Part shown: piece after piece, positions 9,070 to 16,927 of the stretch
Layout: each line of letters starts with the position of its first letter
Position numbering within the stretch: position 1 is the stretch's first letter
NCBI GenBank assembly: GCA_944372795.1
Contig: CALWAF010000002.1
Location: forward strand, 1-64,000
From: an uncultured Clostridia bacterium
GTDB taxonomy: Bacteria; Bacillota; Clostridia; Christensenellales; CAG-917
Direction: 5' to 3'
Length of the DNA stretch: 64,000 nt
Made by a program: the position numbers and the translations under genes
Notes under the pieces: generated by a model
Told to the model about the DNA's origin: nothing
Databases searched by the model: none
Seen by the model: the letters and a program-made list of their open reading frames with translations, nothing else

Positions 9070-10010
9070 CGCGCGGTGTTTTGGACGGAAACCCGTTTGC
9101 CGCACCTTCTGCGGTGTTCGTCATGGGACCTACCGCGTCCGGCAAGTCCGCTTTTGCCGTAGAGCTAGCGCGTGAGATAGGCGGCGCCGTCATCTCCGTG
9201 GACAGTATGCAGATCTACCGCGGTCTCGACATCGGCACCGCAAAAGAAAGCGCGAGCGTGCGCGCGGAAGTGCCTCACGCGATGATAGACGTCGCGGATC
9301 CCGACGAGGAATATTCCGTGGCGCGCTTCAGAGATGAGGCGACCGAAGCGGGCAAAAAAGCGCAGGAAAACGGCCTTATCCCCATATTTGCGGGAGGCAC
9401 GGGGCTTTACTTTGAAAGTCTGTTCTATCCGTTGAGTTTCGGCGGCACCGACAAGGACGCGAAACTTCGCGGCGAACTCGAGGCGGAGGCGGAACGCGAC
9501 GGAGCGCACGTCTTGCACGCGCGCCTTGCCACTCTCGATCCCGCAAGCGCGGCGCGCCTGCATCCCAATGACACCAAACGCGTGATACGTGCGCTGGAAG
9601 TCGCGCTTTTGTCCGAAAACAAGGTGTCCGATGCGGAAAAACGCGTCGAACCCGACGTGATCGCCGTGAAATTCGAGCCCTCGGACAGAAAAAAGCTGTA
9701 TGAACGCATAAATGCCCGCGTGGACGAGATGTTCGCAGCGGGTCTGGTGGACGAGATAGCGGCGTTGCGACCTTCCCGCGAGTGGCAAAGTATGCAGGCG
9801 ATCGGCTATAAGGAATTCATGCCATATCTTTCAGATGGACGTTTTCCGCCGTCACCCGATGCGCTTCGGGACATCGCAGAGCTTATCAAGAAGCACACCC
9901 GCAATTACGCGAAACGTCAGCTGACTTGGTTCAGAAGATACGCCTTTGCAAAGAGCTTCGACACCTGCGACTTCGAAGGCGCAGCATCCTACATCCGCTC
10001 CCGTCTTTGA
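9066..10010 (+). CDS. miaA: tRNA dimethylallyltransferase MiaA
   Basis: Transfers the dimethylallyl group to N6 of A37 in tRNAs reading U-starting codons (314 residues). The P-loop GPTASGKS is at about residues 20-27. SVDSMQIYRGLDIGTAK follows it, then the AGGTGLYFESL motif, and DTKRVIRALEV with the catalytic-core basic residues. The ATG at 9066 overlaps the mutL stop as ATGA; a start further upstream would lie inside mutL and is unlikely. With miaB it completes the ms2i6A37 pathway in one operon with mutSL, an arrangement common in Firmicutes. Confidence 0.96.
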   Translation: MTRGVLDGNPFAAPSAVFVMGPTASGKSAFAVELAREIGGAVISVDSMQIYRGLDIGTAKESASVRAEVPHAMIDVADPDEEYSVARFRDEATEAGKKAQENGLIPIFAGGTGLYFESLFYPLSFGGTDKDAKLRGELEAEAERDGAHVLHARLATLDPASAARLHPNDTKRVIRALEVALLSENKVSDAEKRVEPDVIAVKFEPSDRKKLYERINARVDEMFAAGLVDEIAALRPSREWQSMQAIGYKEFMPYLSDGRFPPSPDALRDIAELIKKHTRNYAKRQLTWFRRYAFAKSFDTCDFEGAASYIRSRL

Positions 10011-10094
10011 CCCACCGCCGAAGACGAAAAAATATAGGGATAAAAACCGAAAGCATTATAAAAAAAAGCAAAATCAAGAATACTTCGAGAGTCT

Positions 10095-11339
10095 ATGAAA
10101 AGAGAAAAAGCCGAAAAACTTGTCAACGAATGCATCGCGGAGCTTGCTCCGGAGTTCGCACACATAGCCGAAAACGCCCTTTTCAATCAGGAAAAGGTGC
10201 TTAACGCGTTCAGGAAAAATGCCGTTCAGGCGCGTCATTTTACGGGAAGTACGGGTTACGGCTACGACGATGCCGGCAGAGATACGCTGTCGCAGGTGTT
10301 CGCGGATGCCCTCGGCGCAGAAAGCGCCGTAGTTTCGCCCATGATCACTGCGGGGACACAGGCGCTCACGCTCATGCTGTTCGGCGTCCTGCGCCCGGGC
10401 GACCTTTTGGTTTCGGTGTCCGGCAAGCCGTACGACACTTTGACGGACGTCATCTCGGGGGAAAACTGCGGGTCTTTGAAAGAATTCGGCGTGGATTTTG
10501 AGGTGATAGACCTGAAATTTGACGGTCTTACCCCCGTGTTTGATTACGAAAGCATCGAAAAAACGTTGAAAAAACGCACTGTAAAGGCGATATTCGCAGG
10601 TCGGAGCCGCGGTTATGAGTGGCGTAGCGCGTTGAGCGTCGCCGCCATCGGCGAGATGATCGCGTTTGTCAAAAAAATAAGCCCGAACACCTTGGTTTTG
10701 GTGGACAATTGTTACGGCGAGTTTGTCGAGAAGACGGAGCCCACGGCGGTGGGCGCCGACCTCATCGCGGGATCGCTCATCAAAAATATCGGCGGAGGCA
10801 TCGCGCCTACGGGCGGCTATATCGCGGGCAAAAAAGAGCTTGTGGAGCTTGTCGGCAAGCGGTTTACCGCGCCGTCGTTGGGCACCGAAGTAGGCTCTTA
10901 CGAAGGCGGCTATTCTCGTTTTTATCAAGGGCTGTTCCTCGCGCCGCAAGTCACCGAAAACGCACTGAAAAGTGCATTTTTGTTCGCCAAAGCCTACGAA
11001 AAACTCGGGTTTGATACGCTGCCGAAAGCCGGGATGCCGGCGTACGACATCGTCACGAGCATACATATGGATTCGGCAAAACAGCTTACCGATTTCTGCG
11101 AGGCGATCCAGAGCGTTTCGCCGGTGGACAGCAATGTGATCCCGGTGCCGTGGGCGATGCCGGGCTATCAACACGATGTCATCATGGCGGCAGGCGCCTT
11201 CGTGCAAGGCTCGTCCATCGAGCTCAGCGCCGACGCGCCCATCAAGGAGCCGTACATCGTCTATGTGCAAGGCGCCTTGACATTCGAACACGCGTGCATA
11301 GCGGTCCGGGAGACTTTGCAGCGAGTGATAGCCGACTAA
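10095..11339 (+). CDS. Methionine gamma-lyase family PLP enzyme (YnbB/aluminium-resistance type)
   Basis: A 414-residue fold-type I PLP enzyme of the group that often lies downstream of miaA in Firmicutes. Supporting segments are TGYGYDDAGRD near the N-terminus, SPMITAGTQAL (cofactor phosphate region), LVDNCYGEFVE (Asp contacting the PLP ring), and GSLIKNIGGGIAPTGGYIAG, where Lys (about residue 231) should form the Schiff base. Members are annotated as methionine gamma-lyase or aluminium-resistance proteins. The substrate cannot be told from sequence, and sulfur amino acid cleavage is only the family default. It follows miaA by 84 nt of A-rich DNA with no obvious ribosome binding site. Confidence 0.8.
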   Translation: MKREKAEKLVNECIAELAPEFAHIAENALFNQEKVLNAFRKNAVQARHFTGSTGYGYDDAGRDTLSQVFADALGAESAVVSPMITAGTQALTLMLFGVLRPGDLLVSVSGKPYDTLTDVISGENCGSLKEFGVDFEVIDLKFDGLTPVFDYESIEKTLKKRTVKAIFAGRSRGYEWRSALSVAAIGEMIAFVKKISPNTLVLVDNCYGEFVEKTEPTAVGADLIAGSLIKNIGGGIAPTGGYIAGKKELVELVGKRFTAPSLGTEVGSYEGGYSRFYQGLFLAPQVTENALKSAFLFAKAYEKLGFDTLPKAGMPAYDIVTSIHMDSAKQLTDFCEAIQSVSPVDSNVIPVPWAMPGYQHDVIMAAGAFVQGSSIELSADAPIKEPYIVYVQGALTFEHACIAVRETLQRVIAD

Positions 11340-11771
11340 ATAAAGTTAATCATCATTAAACGCGCTGCGGGCTGCAAAACACATCAAACGACCTGTCGCA
11401 AACACGACCATATACCTCCGCAGTGCACGAATATAAGTCGGAAAACCGCCGCGCAGCGCAGGAAAACGCAGCAGATCGACACCCGAATAAAGCGGCTCAT
11501 CGGCGGCAGCGTGTTCGTCAAGCCGAATGGTCGTATGTGTTTGCCGCATAGCGCCGTGTAAAAAGGGATCACATGATTTGTAGCAAAACAACGGGATAAT
11601 ACGGCTTGTTACAAGATGCATCGCATGACTCATAGTAAAACCAGGTCATTTTATTCGGTCGCAAAACGGATCAAACAATCAAACAATTCATCATAAAACG
11701 GATCACGTCGTTTATCGCTGAATAACTTCAAATTTTCCGAAACCCACCTAAAAAGCGGCTTTTTGCGCTTT

Positions 11772-11801
11772 CTATTCGCAAAAGCTGTGTTTTGCGAATA
11801 G
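11772..11801. repeat. Perfect 12-bp hairpin
   Basis: CTATTCGCAAAA (11772-11783) and TTTTGCGAATAG (11790-11801) form a 12-bp stem with a 6-nt loop. It is preceded at about 11749-11763 by AAAAAGCGGCTTTTT, itself nearly palindromic. No gene end lies close enough to call it a terminator. Confidence 0.5.
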
Positions 11802-11942
11802 TATCCCGCCCTCTCTGCCCTCAAATTTTTTGAAAATTTTCAAAAATTTTTCGGGATAAAGTGTCCGAAATGTCCTCACCGAGTGTTTCAATCGACCTCG
11901 CAAAACGCTTGATTTTATCGTCGCGGAGTATAAAAATCGTCC

Positions 11943-12119
11943 TCAATGTTCCTGGCGGAGTATTATGAAATCTTCCGTTTCTTTATACACCGTCATGCCG
12001 GTGCAGCGTTCCTCGATCTGCTCTGCGGAAAGGTTCAGCACCTCTTTCGTCTTCGTCTTAAGTATCGAGTAAACATATAATCAAGGCATCAACCACCCGA
12101 TAATGCTGTCGAGAGCTTT
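11943..12119 (-). pseudogene. Fragment of an unrecognised gene (C-terminal part)
   Basis: The minus strand reads KALDSIIGWLMP, then an in-frame TGA, then about 45 protein-like residues containing LNLSAEQIEERCTGMTVYKE and ending in RQEH before a TGA at 11943-11945. Codon choice in the second part looks coding. There is no start codon with a ribosome binding site and an internal stop is present, so it is read as the decayed 3' end of a gene. The family is not recognised. Confidence 0.3.
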
Positions 12120-12149
12120 CTAATTATAATATATCATCATAAAATTAAC

Positions 12150-12188
12150 ACATTGTATTGACAATGTATATATTTTGCACTACATTGT
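12150..12188 (+). promoter_or_regulatory. Promoter and palindromic operator of the toxin-antitoxin pair
   Basis: TTGACA (12158-12163), 17 bp, TACATT (12181-12186). A perfect inverted repeat ACATTGT-ATTG-ACAATGT (12150-12167) covers the -35 box, and a third ACATTGT half-site (12182-12188) covers the -10 box. This is the layout expected for autorepression by the antitoxin or the toxin-antitoxin complex. Confidence 0.6.
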
Positions 12189-12212
12189 ATATGATAATAC
12201 AGGAGGCGCGTT

Positions 12213-12497
12213 ATGCTTAAAGAGAAGGAAACAACAACCGTCAGCATCCGCATTGACAAAGATCTTAAAGCGAAGTCTGAACGTCTTTTTGACGAATTGG
12301 GCCTTAACATCAGCTCCGCATTTACGATTTTTCTCAAACAATCCGTGAGAGAAAACGGACTTCCTTTTGCCGTAAACCTCAATGTCCCTAACGCCACTAC
12401 TCTCAAAGCCATGGAGGAAGCGAGTCGCATAAGCCGCGATACTTCCGCAAAGACTTATGCAAGTTTTGAAGATGTCGTTAAGGAGCTTGATGATTGA
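12213..12497 (+). CDS. RelB/DinJ-family antitoxin
   Basis: A 94-residue antitoxin with an N-terminal ribbon-helix-helix DNA-binding segment (TTTVSIRIDKDLKAKSERLF, then LGLNISSAFTIFLKQSVR), typical of DinJ/RelB proteins that bind their own promoter as dimers. The C-terminal half (about 50-94), with FEDVVKELDD, is the expected toxin-wrapping region. AGGAGG at 12201-12206 precedes the ATG. The stop overlaps the toxin start by 8 nt, giving translational coupling. The antitoxin looks intact although its partner is frameshifted. The three ACATTGT half-sites upstream are its probable operator. Confidence 0.9.
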   Translation: MLKEKETTTVSIRIDKDLKAKSERLFDELGLNISSAFTIFLKQSVRENGLPFAVNLNVPNATTLKAMEEASRISRDTSAKTYASFEDVVKELDD

Positions 12498-12773
12498 TGT
12501 GTACACGCTGAAAATCACCAGCGCTTTCAAAAAAGATCTTAAAACATTGCTAAAACAAGGCAAAGATCTGAACAAGCTGAACAGCGTTGTAAACAAACTT
12601 GCGGCAGGCGAAGAACTGCCCGAAAAATACCGCGATCACAAGCTATCGGGGAACTACGACGACTTTCACGAATGTCACATAGAGCCTGATTGGCGTTGAT
12701 ATATCTGCTTGAAGAGTCGGTGCTTACGCTGACACTCACCAGAACAGGCAGTCACTCGGATCTCTTCCGATAA
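12490..12773 (+). pseudogene. YafQ-family mRNA interferase toxin, frameshifted
   Basis: A ribosome-dependent RNase toxin paired with the antitoxin. The in-frame product stops after 69 residues at a TGA (12697-12699) right after HIEPDWR. Moving to the next frame restores the family C-terminus: LIYLLEESVLTLTLTRTGSH, then SDLFR and a TAA at 12771-12773. One base appears to be missing near 12695. The visible part keeps the conserved DH, the CHIEPDW motif with its His/Asp/Trp, and the basic helices. The shifted part carries the conserved His of GSH and the final Phe, both needed for activity in E. coli YafQ. The truncated product is therefore predicted inactive, unless this is a sequencing error. 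Confidence 0.8.
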
Positions 12774-12914
12774 GTAGCACAAGCCCATAAGTAGCACGAG
12801 CCTCGCCGAAAGATGGGGTTTATTCTTTGATCATACACTGCTCTATTTGTCCATGAACGAAAAGGTCACGGAAGTTCCTACCGTGGATTTTTTGACCTAG
12901 CCGTCGGATGGAAG

Positions 12915-13757
12915 TCAGTCGTTGTCGGTGTCTGCGGGGTGCAAGTCGGAGGGAGAGACCGGTTTTTGCTCGTTTTTTGACTCTGGGGTCGAGTCGGTCT
13001 GCCCTTCTTCGGTGGCATCCGATCCCGTGAATGCGGCAGGTTCACCGCATGGTATCGCCCGAATGGCGGGCTCGGCTTCGGAAGAGGTGTTTCCGCGACC
13101 CGCTCCGGCGCGAAGGCGGGTGACGGCGCGCATGACGAGATTTTCTATTCCCTTTCCTACAAGGTTTGCGAGCGGGTCTATGACGTACTTTTCCGCAGTG
13201 GCTTTGTAGACGAGCGCGATGAGGGTGCTGCCAACAAAGAATATCGCCGCAAGCACCAATATCGCGGGAAGGAGCGCGTCCGCACCGAATTTGCCTATGG
13301 CGTAGTCAAAATACTCCCCTTGCAGATATTTCACGAAGAGGTTGTTGCGGTGGATGATGTAGACAAGCATGGAAAGCGCGCCCAGACGATTGATAGGCTT
13401 TGAGACGAAATTCCTGCGGTTTGCAAGGCTGAAAGCCGAGATGCCGAAAGCGAGCATAACGGGGTTGTTGACGTGCACCCATTTGTGCAGTTCGCCCTGC
13501 AAGGTGCCCGCCTCGAGCCCGATGTAGTTCATGGCGATGCGCATGGCGAGGTACAGCGCCGCACTCACCGCAAGCATCACGGCGTTTGCCTTGAAGGACG
13601 AGGTGAATCTTGCCCCGTATAGTTTGAGCCATGCGACGATGAAATAGATGGCGACAAAGACGAGGATGCGCAGCACTCCGAGCCGAACTCCCGCGCCCCA
13701 GATGACGCCGAAACACATTATGCCTAGCAGCAGCGCCGCGATGCCATAAGAGTTGAC
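12915..13757 (-). pseudogene. 5'-truncated acyltransferase-3-type membrane protein
   Basis: About 280 recognisable residues with six hydrophobic segments and a segment like the end of acyltransferase-3 (OatA/WecH-like) proteins: LGALSMLVYIIHRNNLF. A long charged, Ser/Glu-rich cytoplasmic tail closes the protein. The N-terminal half, including the expected catalytic His region, is missing: upstream of about 13757 the frame has no membrane character and soon runs antisense through the XRE regulator gene. The frame stays open to 14012, but that part is unlikely to be genuine. It is read as a remnant whose 5' half was replaced when the regulator region arrived. Confidence 0.6.
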
Positions 13758-13857
13758 CCTACTGTTTGACCCTGTCCCATACCGCAATCGTACCATCGCG
13801 CGCGCATAGAACGCTGCCCATAAACTTTTGTTGATGTCGGCTATTCGGGACTGCGGC

Positions 13858-13886
13858 TTTACAATCCGCGCCCTCCGCGTTATAAT
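13858..13886 (+). promoter_or_regulatory. Promoter of the XRE regulator (leaderless arrangement)
   Basis: TTTACA (13858-13863), a 17-bp spacer, and a consensus TATAAT (13881-13886). The predicted transcription start, 7-8 nt beyond the -10 box, falls on the ATG at 13894. Confidence 0.65.
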
Positions 13887-13893
13887 GATTTCG

Positions 13894-14130
13894 ATGGGTT
13901 TAGGAAACAGGATAAAGGAGCTCCGCATCATGAGCGCTCTCACCCAAGCGGAGCTTGCCGAAAAAGTTGGAGTGGATCCGAGCGCGGTCTCTCTGTGGGA
14001 AAACGACGTCAACGAACCGAAGGCGAGTTATATCGTGCGGCTCGCGCTTGTTTTCGACGTGTCGTCCGACTATCTTCTGGGCATAGAGGACGAGGCGGGA
14101 GTGCGAATGGACAGCCGCGATCTGCGCTGA
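13894..14130 (+). CDS. Small XRE-family helix-turn-helix regulator
   Basis: A 78-residue protein made almost entirely of an HTH_3 domain: MGLGNRIKELRIMSALTQAE, then LAEKVGVDPSAVSLWEND and FDVSSDYLLGIEDE. The ATG at 13894 keeps the first helix of the fold. An internal ATG at 13930 has a good-looking AAAGGAG ahead of it, but starting there would delete helix 1, and that stretch simply encodes IKELR. With the 13894 start the mRNA would have no leader. A role as a repressor is likely for the family; its target is unknown. It lies where the 5' half of the acyltransferase should be. Confidence 0.85.
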   Translation: MGLGNRIKELRIMSALTQAELAEKVGVDPSAVSLWENDVNEPKASYIVRLALVFDVSSDYLLGIEDEAGVRMDSRDLR

Positions 14131-14193
14131 AGCGTCTTTAGGCGGGTCACACCGCGATCGGGATTAAAAGAAAAGCAACATATTAAAAGAAAA

Positions 14194-14217
14194 GCCACGC
14201 TGTCGCGTGGCGTTTTT
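14194..14217. terminator. Bidirectional terminator
   Basis: GCCACGC (14194-14200) and GCGTGGC (14205-14211) enclose a TGTC loop. GTTTTT follows on the plus strand and TTTTCTTTT on the minus strand. It can serve both the XRE gene (plus) and the end of the 19-kb rpsB-nfo superoperon (minus). Confidence 0.85.
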
Positions 14218-14241
14218 CGCGTCTGTTCGGTTATTTGCGGT

Positions 14242-15126
14242 TCATTTGCCGCTTGCGGTAAGCCAGATGTCCCGCATCGCGGCGGCGTCCTCCGCCTGTG
14301 TGCCCGCAGACTCCGAGAGCACGTGCGGGGTCAGTCCGTACTTCACGATGACTTCGGCGAAAGGTTCGAACTCGGGGCCGTAGACGTCGTCGGCGAAAGT
14401 GAGATGTCTGATCTCCCCTTTCGCGCCGTACTGTATCTTGGAAAAGTGCACCTGCATACCCTTCGTCTTTTTCTCCCCCACGGTGTCCATCAGCTTTTTG
14501 ACGATGAGCTCGAAGTCGGACGCGGCTTTGAGAGAGCCGCCGTAGAGCGCGTTGATGTGCCCGAAATCGACGCAGGGATAGACGTTGTCACCCAGCGTGC
14601 ACAGCTCGGCGACCTCTTCCACGGTGCCTAGCTGCGCCTGTTTGCCCATGGTCTCCGGACATAGGATGAGGTCGGAATAGGCGGGTTCTTCCGCCACGAG
14701 CTCGAGGGTGCGGGCGAACATCTCCTTTGTGCGCGCGAATGCCGCCGCGCGCTCGTCTTTCCCCTGCGCACCTGCGTGGAAGACGCAGCGCTCTCCGCCG
14801 AAGCATTTCAGGATCTTGAGGGAAGACAGGATATAATTTACGGAATTTTGCGCTTTTTCGGGTTCGGGAGAGGCAAAATTGATGAAATAAGGCGCGTGGA
14901 CGCTCATTTCGATGCCGAACTCCGCGCACTTTTCGCCGATGGCAGTTGCGGTGGCGGACGAGACGTGCACCCCTCTTCCGAAGGAATACTCGAATATATC
15001 CAGCCCTCGTGCCGCGATCCATGCGGGCATATCGGAGGTGGAAGTGTGCCCTTCCGCCGCATAACTTTCGGAGTGCCCGGAGGGTCCGAAAAGCGGGCGT
15101 ATGCCTGAAAACCTGTTTCTGTTCAT
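14242..15126 (-). CDS. nfo: Endonuclease IV-family (Nfo-like) AP endonuclease
   Basis: A 294-residue TIM-barrel protein of the endonuclease IV/xylose isomerase superfamily, expected to cut DNA at abasic sites. Metal-ligand segments match the family: VHAPYFINFASP, CVFHAGAQG, CPETMGKQAQLGT, CVDFGHINA and HFSKIQYGAKGEIRH. The length is near the usual 280-290. It is the last gene of the rpsB superoperon, overlapping ribF by 4 nt. Endonuclease IV is not a standard member of the nusA-infB cluster, so the position is a lineage-specific addition. The exact substrate range is inferred from the family only. Confidence 0.85.
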   Translation of the reverse strand: MNRNRFSGIRPLFGPSGHSESYAAEGHTSTSDMPAWIAARGLDIFEYSFGRGVHVSSATATAIGEKCAEFGIEMSVHAPYFINFASPEPEKAQNSVNYILSSLKILKCFGGERCVFHAGAQGKDERAAAFARTKEMFARTLELVAEEPAYSDLILCPETMGKQAQLGTVEEVAELCTLGDNVYPCVDFGHINALYGGSLKAASDFELIVKKLMDTVGEKKTKGMQVHFSKIQYGAKGEIRHLTFADDVYGPEFEPFAEVIVKYGLTPHVLSESAGTQAEDAAAMRDIWLTASGK

Positions 15127-16037
15127 TGGTATTCCTCCGCAAAAAGTGCTCTTATGTTCTCTTTATCGCGCCCCAGCTGTGCTGCAAGCGCCTCCGCCGA
15201 GCCGAAATCTTCTATGCCGCGCAGGCGCTTGAAGAATGCGAGCTTGACGTCTCTTCCGTAGATGTCGCCGCAAAAATCCAGAATGAACGTCTCCACGGAC
15301 GGCGCGGTGTCGCCGAAGGTGGGTTTTGAGCCTATATTGGTGCCTCCGAGATATGTCTGCCCGTCCACGGTGAGTTTCGTGGCATAGACGCCGGGCGCGG
15401 GATACAGCCTCGTTTCGTCATAGGGGATGTTCGCCGTCGGATAGCCGAAGGAGCTTCCTCTGCCATGGGCGTGCGACACTTTGCCCAACACGAAATAAGG
15501 CTCCGAGAGCATGGCGTTCGCGGCGGATATATCGCCTGCGGCAAGCGCCTCTTTCACTCGTGTGGAGGATATCTTTTCCCCGTCCGATTTGAGGACTGGC
15601 ACGACATCGCAGCGTATGCCGCGCGCCGCGGCGTAAGCGGCAAGGGTCCCCGCGTTGCCCGAGGCATGTGCGCCGTAGGTGTAATCCTCGCCGCAGACCA
15701 GAGCTTTGACGTCCAGAGTGTCGGTGAGAATACGGCAAAACTCTTCTGCGGAAAGCTCCGAAAACGCGGCATCGAAAGGCGCGTGCACCACAAGATCCGC
15801 ACCGAGGTCGTCAAGCGCCGCCACGCGCTCGCGGAAGGTGTATATGCGTTTCTTTTTGCCGAGCAATGCGCCGGGGTCGTTAGAGAAGGTGAAAACGGCG
15901 CACTCCCCGCCGCAAGCGGCAGCCTCTTCGAGCGCGCGCGAGATCACGGCGGCGTGTCCCAGATGCACGCAGTCGAAAAAGCCGAGCGCCAGCGTCACGG
16001 GCGCGGCGTATCTTTCGCCGAATCTCAAGTCTTTCAT
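15123..16037 (-). CDS. ribF: Bifunctional riboflavin kinase / FAD synthetase RibF
   Basis: Makes FMN and FAD from riboflavin (304 residues, usual length). The N-terminal adenylyltransferase shows LGFFDCVHLGHAAVI, a variant of the GxFDGxHxGH motif with Cys in place of the second Gly, and FCRILTDTL with LVCGEDYTYG. The C-terminal kinase part shows RGSSFGYPTANI and GVYATKLTVDG. ISSTRVKEAL marks the domain junction. It overlaps truB upstream and nfo downstream by 4 nt each, in the standard rbfA-truB-ribF order. Confidence 0.95.
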   Translation of the reverse strand: MKDLRFGERYAAPVTLALGFFDCVHLGHAAVISRALEEAAACGGECAVFTFSNDPGALLGKKKRIYTFRERVAALDDLGADLVVHAPFDAAFSELSAEEFCRILTDTLDVKALVCGEDYTYGAHASGNAGTLAAYAAARGIRCDVVPVLKSDGEKISSTRVKEALAAGDISAANAMLSEPYFVLGKVSHAHGRGSSFGYPTANIPYDETRLYPAPGVYATKLTVDGQTYLGGTNIGSKPTFGDTAPSVETFILDFCGDIYGRDVKLAFFKRLRGIEDFGSAEALAAQLGRDKENIRALFAEEYQ

Positions 16038-16927
16038 AGTCTGATGGTCAGTCGCGTGCCGCGCGCGGAGGCGGTGCCGATGCCGAGCAGAGCCCCCGAC
16101 GGGTCTTTTACTATGGCGCGCTCGCCCTTGTTGAGAGAGGTTTCAACGGGGACGCCGTTGAGGATGCGACGCGCCTCGTCGGATGTCAAAAACACCGTTT
16201 GTATACCTTCAAGCGCCGTTTCGACGGGAAGAACGTACGTTTCCGGCGAAGCCTTGAATTGCTCGACGGTGACGGCGTCTTCGATGCGGAAGGCTCCGGA
16301 GCGCGTCCTCGTGAGTGCGCTCATGTATGCGCAGGTGCCGAGGGCGTCCGCGATATCGCGTGCGAGGGAGCGGATGTAGGTGCCTCCGCCGCACTCGATG
16401 TCGAATGTGAAAGTGTCCCCTTCCGCTTGCGTGAGAGAGAGCGAATAGACGCTCACCGTCTTGGGCGCAAGTTCCACCGTTTCACCGCTTCGGGCATAGG
16501 AATAGGCGCGCCTTCCTCCGACGGATTTTGCGGAATATGCGGGAGGGGTCTGCTCGATGTCGCCGATGAAGCGCGCCAGCACCTCTTGCATTTCTTCGGC
16601 ATCGGGGACGCGACCCTTTTCGTCTAGGAACGCGCCGCCCGCGTCCAAAGTGTCCGTCGTCTTGCCGAAGGTGAAACGCGCGGTGTAACGCTTCCTCTTG
16701 AACGCAAGCAGCTCAAAGAGCGCGGTCGCCTTCCCTAGAGCTATGGGCAGCACTCCCCGCGCAAGAGGGTCGAGGGTGCCGAGGTGCCCCGTCTTTTGGC
16801 GTCCGCCTATCCTGCGGGACAAAACGCCGCGCACGATGCACACGGCGTCGGATGATGTCATGTCGGTGGGTTTGTTGAGGTTGACGAACCCTGTCAGCGA
16901 ATCGGGCGAAGAGTGGCGTGCCATCAC
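16034..16927 (-). CDS. truB: tRNA pseudouridine-55 synthase TruB
   Basis: Forms pseudouridine 55 in the T-loop of tRNAs (297 residues). GFVNLNKPTDMTSSDAV opens the catalytic domain, and HLGTLDPLARGVLPIALG contains the nucleophilic Asp. CGGGTYIRSLARDIADALG is the conserved KGTYIRSL-like segment. A C-terminal PUA-type region ends the protein. It overlaps both ribF and nrnA by 4 nt (ATGA junctions), so it is certainly part of one transcript. Confidence 0.96.
   Translation of the reverse strand: MMARHSSPDSLTGFVNLNKPTDMTSSDAVCIVRGVLSRRIGGRQKTGHLGTLDPLARGVLPIALGKATALFELLAFKRKRYTARFTFGKTTDTLDAGGAFLDEKGRVPDAEEMQEVLARFIGDIEQTPPAYSAKSVGGRRAYSYARSGETVELAPKTVSVYSLSLTQAEGDTFTFDIECGGGTYIRSLARDIADALGTCAYMSALTRTRSGAFRIEDAVTVEQFKASPETYVLPVETALEGIQTVFLTSDEARRILNGVPVETSLNKGERAIVKDPSGALLGIGTASARGTRLTIRL

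Larger units (their letters stand above)
11340..12149. other. Gene-poor stretch with hairpins and decayed sequence
   Basis: No intact gene is supported over 810 bp. The stretch holds short repeated phrases built on AAAACGGATCA (for example about 11665-11675 and 11697-11707). It also holds a perfect hairpin at 11772-11801, and an AT-rich palindrome around TGAAAATTTTCA (11831-11842) flanked by A/T runs. A minus-strand coding fragment is annotated separately. The lower GC and lack of coding pattern fit an eroded insertion site beside the toxin-antitoxin module. Confidence 0.5.
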
